NCBI GenBank assembly: GCA_947650285.1 | Contig: CANTFL010001425.1 | Coordinates: forward strand, 1-64,000 | Reading direction: 5' to 3' | Length of the DNA stretch: 64,000 nt | Source of the DNA: Hyaloperonospora brassicae | Lineage: Eukaryota; Oomycota; Peronosporomycetes; Peronosporales; Peronosporaceae | Shown here: piece by piece, positions 58,375 to 64,000 of the stretch | How positions within the stretch are numbered: position 1 is the first letter of the stretch | Layout: each line of letters opens with the position of its first letter | The notes under the pieces: model-generated | What the model was told of the DNA's origin: nothing | The model's database searches: none | What the model saw: the letters and a program-made list of their open reading frames with translations, nothing else | Translations under genes and position numbers: made by a program

Positions 58375-60141
58375 CTAGCCCGCCATGTCAGCCATGGCCT
58401 TGAAATTCACAGCCATAGCGTAGACAAAGAAGACGATATAGATGATCCAAATCGCAATACACGCGAACTTGCTGTAGCCGCCGTATACCCGCATTTGCTG
58501 TGCATCCAGCTTCTGGCGGGGCAGCAAAAGCACCGAGAAGAAAGCCAAACCGTGTACAACAAATGAGATGAGGAGTAGCAACAGGAGCAGACTCGTTCCG
58601 CTGCTTATACTCACAGGGGCAATGTCAGACATCCAGTCACTGCTAAGAGTTCGCATAGCAACAGCAATTGTGCTGCGGAATGATAACAACATTCCCTGCG
58701 TAGCACCTTCCGAGCCGTTTTCAGCGATCTCCGTTGCCGGAATGAGCGAGAATATCGTAATGATCCCGTCCGTAAAACCCGGAATACACCCGAGAGCGTC
58801 GTAGAAAGCCTGACCACGGACTGACGGCACGTAAATCATCATGATAGCGCGAATAGTCTCCGGTACGATTGTGACAGCAACACCGAGACTTACACACCAC
58901 CGCCAAGACGAGTTGGTCCAAAACACTTTCCACATGATCATGGAAATCAGAGTCGATACATACTTGAGCGCATTCGTCACGAGGGCAGTGTTCGGGTTCA
59001 GCTTCGCCATAATGACAAGCACTGCATTAGCCGAGTCAAACTGGAAACGGGTGGTCGCCAACAGGATACACAGGAACACGACAAGTTGCCACATCGCTCG
59101 CTGTTGGCACATGCGAAAGAAAGCACCAACACGAGCGGTAGGTGTCGAAGATGCCGAGGAGATCATAGGCACACCAACCTCTTCAAGAACTTCTCCATGA
59201 ATTGTGCCAACGTCGACTCGAGCCTTGCGTTCGCTGCAATTACGCAAGACGAAGGGCACAGGTACGAGACTCAGCAGGGCCAATGTAGCATAGGCCCAGA
59301 ACGGATCAATTTGTAAAGCGTAGCTCCGATACTCATTGTCGTACCGCACGAGCGCTGCGGTCAGCCAGAGTCCAATCCACTCGATACCTGTACGAAAGAG
59401 TAAGTAGTTGATCTGCAGCTTTCCACGTGCAGTGAGCGGTTCCCGTTGGGATAGCTCAATCACTCGTGCATCTGTGGCTATTTTACTGAGCATCGTTCCG
59501 GAAGTTGCGCCAATGATGAGCACCATGTAATGAACAATGTGGTAGCTGCGCTTGCTCTCGCTGGAGCTTTCGACGCAGGAGGTTGCCGATAAAATCATCA
59601 GCCCCATGCACATAACGAAACTCAGCAAAGTCCCAGTAATCATGTACGACTTTCGACGATATCCAGCAATTGGCACAACGTCCGACAGCAACCCAAGAAA
59701 GAAGCTGAGCGTCGTGGGAATACTCAAGAGACACTCAATGACGACGGAGCTCTCGGATCGCTCGAGCATGAGCGAGTGCATAAGTGTCGGTCGCATACAG
59801 AACCGCAGGGCCGCATAGACGATACTGCTCTGGGCCGTCGCAACGAGCAGACCAAAGTAAGACGCCGAAAAGAGACTGACGCTCCCGCCTTCACGCAGGG
59901 CTCCGAATTGCTGGTAATTAAAGAACTTGCTGCCCGCGACGAAGCGGTTGTTGTTGCCGAGCACAGCTGAGGGCTCGAGGCTATCGAGACTCCGACGACC
60001 ACCGTCGGGTCCAATTGTCATCGCCATGACGGAGAGACCGTGCTCGACATTCCCCCCGCTGCTGTAATTCGACCCGTTCAAAGAATTTGTGAACACGGAG
60101 CTGGTGCTGTAGAAAGCGCCGTGGTCCGTGCGAATGCCCAT
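58375..60141 (-). CDS. Folate-biopterin (BT1-type) transporter family protein
   Basis: An intact single-exon gene encoding a polytopic membrane protein with about 12 hydrophobic segments. Recognition rests on two BT1-family blocks: SFFLGLLSDVVPIAGYRRKS (the 'P-x-x-G-x-x-S-D-x-x-P-I-x-G-Y-R-R' signature after the second or third membrane segment) and IPATEIAENGSEGATQGMLL (the late 'E-x-A-E-x-x-S-E-G-x-x' block). Such proteins move folates or pterins, and the family is expanded in oomycetes; the substrate here is not inferable. I chose the Met at 60141 (MGIRTDHGAF, 588 residues). An in-frame ATG at 60279 would add 46 residues with an odd basic/hydrophobic sequence that looks like untranslated leader. 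A Ser/Asn-rich N-terminal tail of about 75 residues precedes the first membrane segment. It is transcribed away from the gene at 62317. Confidence 0.82.
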   Translation of the reverse strand: MGIRTDHGAFYSTSSVFTNSLNGSNYSSGGNVEHGLSVMAMTIGPDGGRRSLDSLEPSAVLGNNNRFVAGSKFFNYQQFGALREGGSVSLFSASYFGLLVATAQSSIVYAALRFCMRPTLMHSLMLERSESSVVIECLLSIPTTLSFFLGLLSDVVPIAGYRRKSYMITGTLLSFVMCMGLMILSATSCVESSSESKRSYHIVHYMVLIIGATSGTMLSKIATDARVIELSQREPLTARGKLQINYLLFRTGIEWIGLWLTAALVRYDNEYRSYALQIDPFWAYATLALLSLVPVPFVLRNCSERKARVDVGTIHGEVLEEVGVPMISSASSTPTARVGAFFRMCQQRAMWQLVVFLCILLATTRFQFDSANAVLVIMAKLNPNTALVTNALKYVSTLISMIMWKVFWTNSSWRWCVSLGVAVTIVPETIRAIMMIYVPSVRGQAFYDALGCIPGFTDGIITIFSLIPATEIAENGSEGATQGMLLSFRSTIAVAMRTLSSDWMSDIAPVSISSGTSLLLLLLLISFVVHGLAFFSVLLLPRQKLDAQQMRVYGGYSKFACIAIWIIYIVFFVYAMAVNFKAMADMAG

Positions 60142-62316
60142 CTTGAAGACAGGTAACGAACTACGAACGACTAGGAGACAACTCGACCCCAACAGTGCGA
60201 GTGCCGTTTGTTTAGGGAATTCCAGAGTGCTACGAAATGGACCGACGACGTACGTACGTATGTACGGACGGCGTGGCACCGACGGCGTAAAGAGCAGGGC
60301 CGACTTGGTTTGCGAAGGCGGGACGGCTGCCGATTGCAGCGACCTTGAAACTGCTGGTCGTGCCGACTCGATTTGACTGTTGCGTCCTTCGCAGGTCTTG
60401 AAGACCTGTCGGTCACTCTCGACACTCCACAGACCTCGTGACCTCGTTTGTGAAGACCTCGTCGAGCCGGGGAAGCGTTTACGGCCGCAAAGCCCGCAGA
60501 GACTTTACACTCGAGTTTCGCAGACGACACGACGGTGGGCAGTTCCCGCAGAGCCTTTCGTCCGTCCACGCGACGCGTTTCTGTAACCCAAATGCTCGCA
60601 AGGCCCTTGTCACCCACGCACGCGCGTGTCCGAGAACACAGACGGTTTGAGCCACCACTTGGTCTCCTACGGCAGTCGGACGCGACTGTGTATCGCAGGA
60701 ATGTCGACATCCGAAAGTGTCCGGATGTGGGTGTAAGTGCCGCGGTTTGTCTCGAAATGCCGCGGCTTCGAATCGGTTTGCGTGTTACAGTAGCTGGGCC
60801 GCGAGCTTCAGGTGTATGCAAAAGCTTTTTTGCATAGCTCTACTGGGTCGTTGCTGCTTTGCATCCGTGTGTGGGTCTCGCTCACGGTGATCCATCAAAG
60901 ACATGTGCGTTGATTGAGTGATTGATCTGTCGGTGATTACGGGCCAGTCATTACTTCCGTCCTTGACATTCAAACCATCAGGCTGTCATTACTGGAAGAT
61001 TTGCAGCGAACGCACTACGCGTAGTGTGTATAGCTCACCGACTAACGGAAGGCGCGTCGACCTCTTGCGCCAGAGCATTTCGTTTGTAGAGAACCAACTG
61101 CTCGTCACGCTGTGACAGGTTAGTGGTTTCACACGATAAGCGTTACCACCAGCACGGGATAGTCGGGGTACTTGCAGTGTCTGCCGTCATCGAGCGTCTA
61201 TCGGTGAAAGGATCGTGCTGTGCTGTGCTGGCGGCCATGGCAGTCTAGTGCAGCCTGTGAGCATTACTGCATTGTCCGTGGCCGTCCAAAGACTTGTTCA
61301 TGTAAGCGTCTGACTCTACGGAGTGTATTGATGTATATGGTACGCGCTAAGCGCTAGAGACGTAGTCCTTAGTGCGCAATTTCGGTTCAATAAGCGGCGC
61401 GTGGAAGCCGAACTGTTGTACAGGTTCCACGACAAACTGCTCGAGTCGTAGCAGTTCTCACGTGAATGTCAGGATGAAAGCGCTGTTTTCCAGGTGACGT
61501 CCGATCGATCGATGATGCCTCTCCGTCATCGGTATCAGTGTCAGTGCTCTGAATACTGAGTGCCATCTGTCAGGTCTCATCCACGAGAAACGCCTCACTG
61601 ATCACAGAGCGATGGGACGTGCTGGCTGTCGCTAGTTACATCGTGTCTGGTTCAGAGAAAAGGCAGTCGAGCCACGTGCCGCCATTCATCACACCGGCCA
61701 CCAGCCGTTTCAATGGAATGCACTGCAATGCCGACACCCACATTGCTCGACGACAGTCACCTCATTGACCGTCGTCGAGACTAGCGGCTGCTGTGTTGTT
61801 TGATGGGCCTCGAACGTGCTCGAAAGGCTCGTTCTTCGCAGTTGCGACAGCCGACTTTCGCCTGGAGTGGGGCTCTACATGTCTTGTTCGTTAGTCTTTC
61901 CTGACAGATAGAGAGTGGCGGGAAATCACCTGTTGCAATCGCAACAGAGCCCTTGGCGCGTTGCGAGAGAGGGGAAGAGCATACCACTGTCGCTCTTCTT
62001 TGCGCGCGTGTGCTTCCCAGCTGTGACTTCCCATCCAGCGCTTGGTGCAGCTTTGCTGGGTCACGAGCGTTCAGACGTGCACATTGCCGGTCCGTTTCAT
62101 TTTGGTCCTGCCTATTTTTGATGCGGCACAAATTGTGTTCGAGCGCAGCGGCTCAACACTTTCGTAACGCATATCGACACAAAACTGCTCACGCACATCT
62201 GAGCAAAGAACACCAGAGCTGTCCAGCCTCTACGTTCACGTCTGCAACATTGTCGACTTCGCCGTTCCTGCTCTCGCTTTGACTCTACGTACGCATAACT
62301 TGACGAACATCGCAGC
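60142..62316. other. Intergenic region between divergent genes
   Basis: About 2.2 kb of GC-richer sequence holding the promoters of both flanking genes. Frames such as 60171-60821 (minus, 216 codons) and 61781-62131 (minus, 116 codons) are Arg-, Ser- and Cys-rich with no motif and look like chance frames. I could not identify a convincing oomycete initiator element. Confidence 0.5.
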
Positions 62317-64000
62317 ATGGCGTCGATATTCAGCGCAGGGCAGTCCATCTCGAGCATCGGCAAGTCCATGACAGCTATTGCTTGCGTGAAGGACCATCTG
62401 GCTACTTTTATGAAAAAGGTGCGAGACGTATTGGAATGATAAGTACCGCCCATGCTTCCCCTTAGATAGAGCACCGTAACGTTGAGAATGACCACAACTG
62501 CATTGGTTGCTGCTGACAGGTGATTTACCATGAGAAGTTCTTCCAGCGCATGGGACCGAATCTGCCCGTTTGTGCGTCTACAGTCGCTATTGCGTATTCG
62601 TAGACGACTGGACTGCCCAAGTCACTAGCTAACTGACTTTTGCTTGCACCGAATGCGTCATGTAGGCGTTGTCAACGCAGCGGCGCTGCTCTTCCAGCGC
62701 TGCTACGAGTACCGGGACGAGATTCGCGATGAATTGGAGTAGGTCGGACGCGTCTCGATTCGCGGCACTAACTCATGCTGACTCGCTGGCTGGTGCTGTC
62801 TGCAGGTCTAGTGTCGCCTATGTCGCTGATGCAGGTCGTTGGGTCGTGGGGATGGGAGACTGGAACAGCAAGATGGAGAAGCGGTTGAGCCAGATCAGCG
62901 AGCTGGTGCTGCTTGCGAACACATTGCTGGCAGAGTACGCGGTGACGGGGGAAGTGGGAGCAAAGGGCTGTCGCGATGAGTTAGTCGCGTATCTACAGCT
63001 TTTGACAGCAACTGTGACGTTGAAGAATGCACATGCAAACGTAGGCGATGAGAAGTTGGTAGCAGCGATGGACGGTCGGCTTCCACGTGCCGGCGCACAA
63101 TCGGTAACGGCGGCTGAATTTAGCTCGGAGATATCGGCACTGGGATCGGAGATATCTGGGGCCTTTTCGGAGATGTTTGGCATCAACGGCGTTGAAAAGC
63201 CGGTCGGGTCGGACAGGACCGGACAGACGTTCGCGCCTCACGCTTTTGACACTGATGACGATGCGAGGAACCCATTTGCAGCTTCGTTTCAGCGTCCTTT
63301 TGACCCGAGCTGCAATGGCACAGGCAGTGGGAATGCGTCTGTCGCTAGCAGCATTCAAAGCCGTTTCGACACTGCATCAGCAGGCACAAGCGCAGCGCCA
63401 GATTGTCCGCTTTCGGATCGAGATACCCTGGAGGGCCCATTGAGTCCTGTGAGCATGGGAGAGTACGAGTGTTTGGACCTGCGTGCTATCCCCAAGTACG
63501 CTGCATTCAAGTCTTCCGCTCAACGAGCTGCGCGACACAAGTATGCATACGGCAACGGAAGCTTTACAGCCGGCATGACAAGTGATGGAGAGCAGAGTAT
63601 GCACAGCGACTTGAGCACGGAGTACAACGAGTTGTTTCCGTCAGCACCAGTATCGACGCAGGCCGTTTCCAGAAGCTTAAGCGTTGTAGACACGAATGCC
63701 GACCTGAAGAAGAAGCGCATGGAGAAGCCGATGATGGATACGACTTACTCGTACGATGTCCAGTGCGAGGTGGCGCACAATCCATTTCTTTCACCAAGTG
63801 CGCCGGGACCGATAATGCCACACCTTGAGAAGGATTGCTCTCGTACGACACAGCACGAGTTGTCGTTGCAGGAGCAGCAACCGACTCAGTCGGCTGGCGC
63901 AACTTCGAAAACGATGCCAGCATTGTCACCGTTGGCACCGACAGTGGTGACATCAGAAACAAACACTGGTCAAACGCACGTACCTGACCCGCTCAGTGCC
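62317..64000 (+). CDS. Unrecognised host gene, four exons, partial at window end
   Basis: Predicted from consistent splice sites and phases. Exons are 62317-62418, 62520-62571, 62666-62738 and 62806 to beyond 64000; introns of 101, 94 and 67 bp begin GTGCGA, GTGCGT and GTAGGT and end in CAG, TAG and CAG. The joined frame is open for 474 codons to the last base. The N-terminal 170 residues look helical (ASIFSAGQSISSIGKSM, FQRCYEYRDEIRDELE, MEKRLSQISELVLLANTLLA). The rest is Ser/Thr/Pro-rich and probably disordered, with two NPF tripeptides (63269-63280 NPFA, 63779-63790 NPFL), the ligand of EH domains in endocytic adaptors. The family is not recognised and further domains may follow outside the window. 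Minus-strand frames over exon 4 (62818-63186, 63564-63962) are shadows. Confidence 0.72.

Noticed and set aside
60171..60821. 216-codon minus-strand ORF upstream of the transporter
   Set aside because: Arg/Ser/Cys-rich, no motif, sits in the GC-rich intergenic region and overlaps the transporter's leader; likely a chance frame.

Overview
The window looks like a gene-poor, transposon-packed segment of an oomycete (Peronosporales-type) nuclear genome. Four things point there: two lineages of Ty3/gypsy retrotransposon of oomycete type, a Mutator-like DNA transposon, a transporter of the folate-biopterin (BT1) type, and a right-edge gene with short GT-AG introns (67-101 bp). No rRNA, tRNA or CRISPR array was found. 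AT-rich stretches without recognisable genes (about 10.1-19.6, 33.5-35.9 and 37.1-41.2 kb) alternate with blocks of decayed elements.

Layout. 1-3697: 3' part of a Ty3/gypsy element ('family 1', + strand: integrase, GPY/F, chromodomain, two antisense ORFs, 3' LTR). 3920-5075: solo LTR of a second gypsy family ('family 2'). 5.1-7.3 kb: decayed LINE. 12.15-12.96 kb: truncated family-2 LTR. 19595-33473: a 13.9-kb family-2 element on the minus strand with both LTRs, gag, protease, RT-RNase H, a second plant/archaeal-type RNase H, integrase and chromodomain, plus a long antisense coding region next to the 3' LTR. Its domain set matches the Chronos group described from oomycetes. 35873-37058: solo family-2 LTR. 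41170-45341: decayed Mutator-like element with terminal inverted repeats of about 415 bp. 46902-48433: family-1 solo LTR split by a family-2-like solo LTR. 48484-56781: an 8.3-kb family-1 element with both LTRs, minus strand, inactivated. 58375-60141: intact transporter gene, minus strand. 62317 to the window end: four-exon host gene, + strand, unrecognised, running off the window.

How it fits together. All mobile elements are broken by stops, frameshifts or lost catalytic residues, so this is a graveyard of nested insertions next to two apparently functional host genes at the right end.

Two properties stand out. First, family 1 is saturated with short, perfect inverted repeats (8-12 bp arms, 2-10 nt loops) across gag, pol, the antisense ORFs and the LTRs; this was not seen in the neighbouring sequence. 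Second, both gypsy lineages carry an ORF on the opposite strand between pol and the 3' LTR, each with coiled-coil-like sequence. In family 1 it is recognisably the same protein in two diverged copies.
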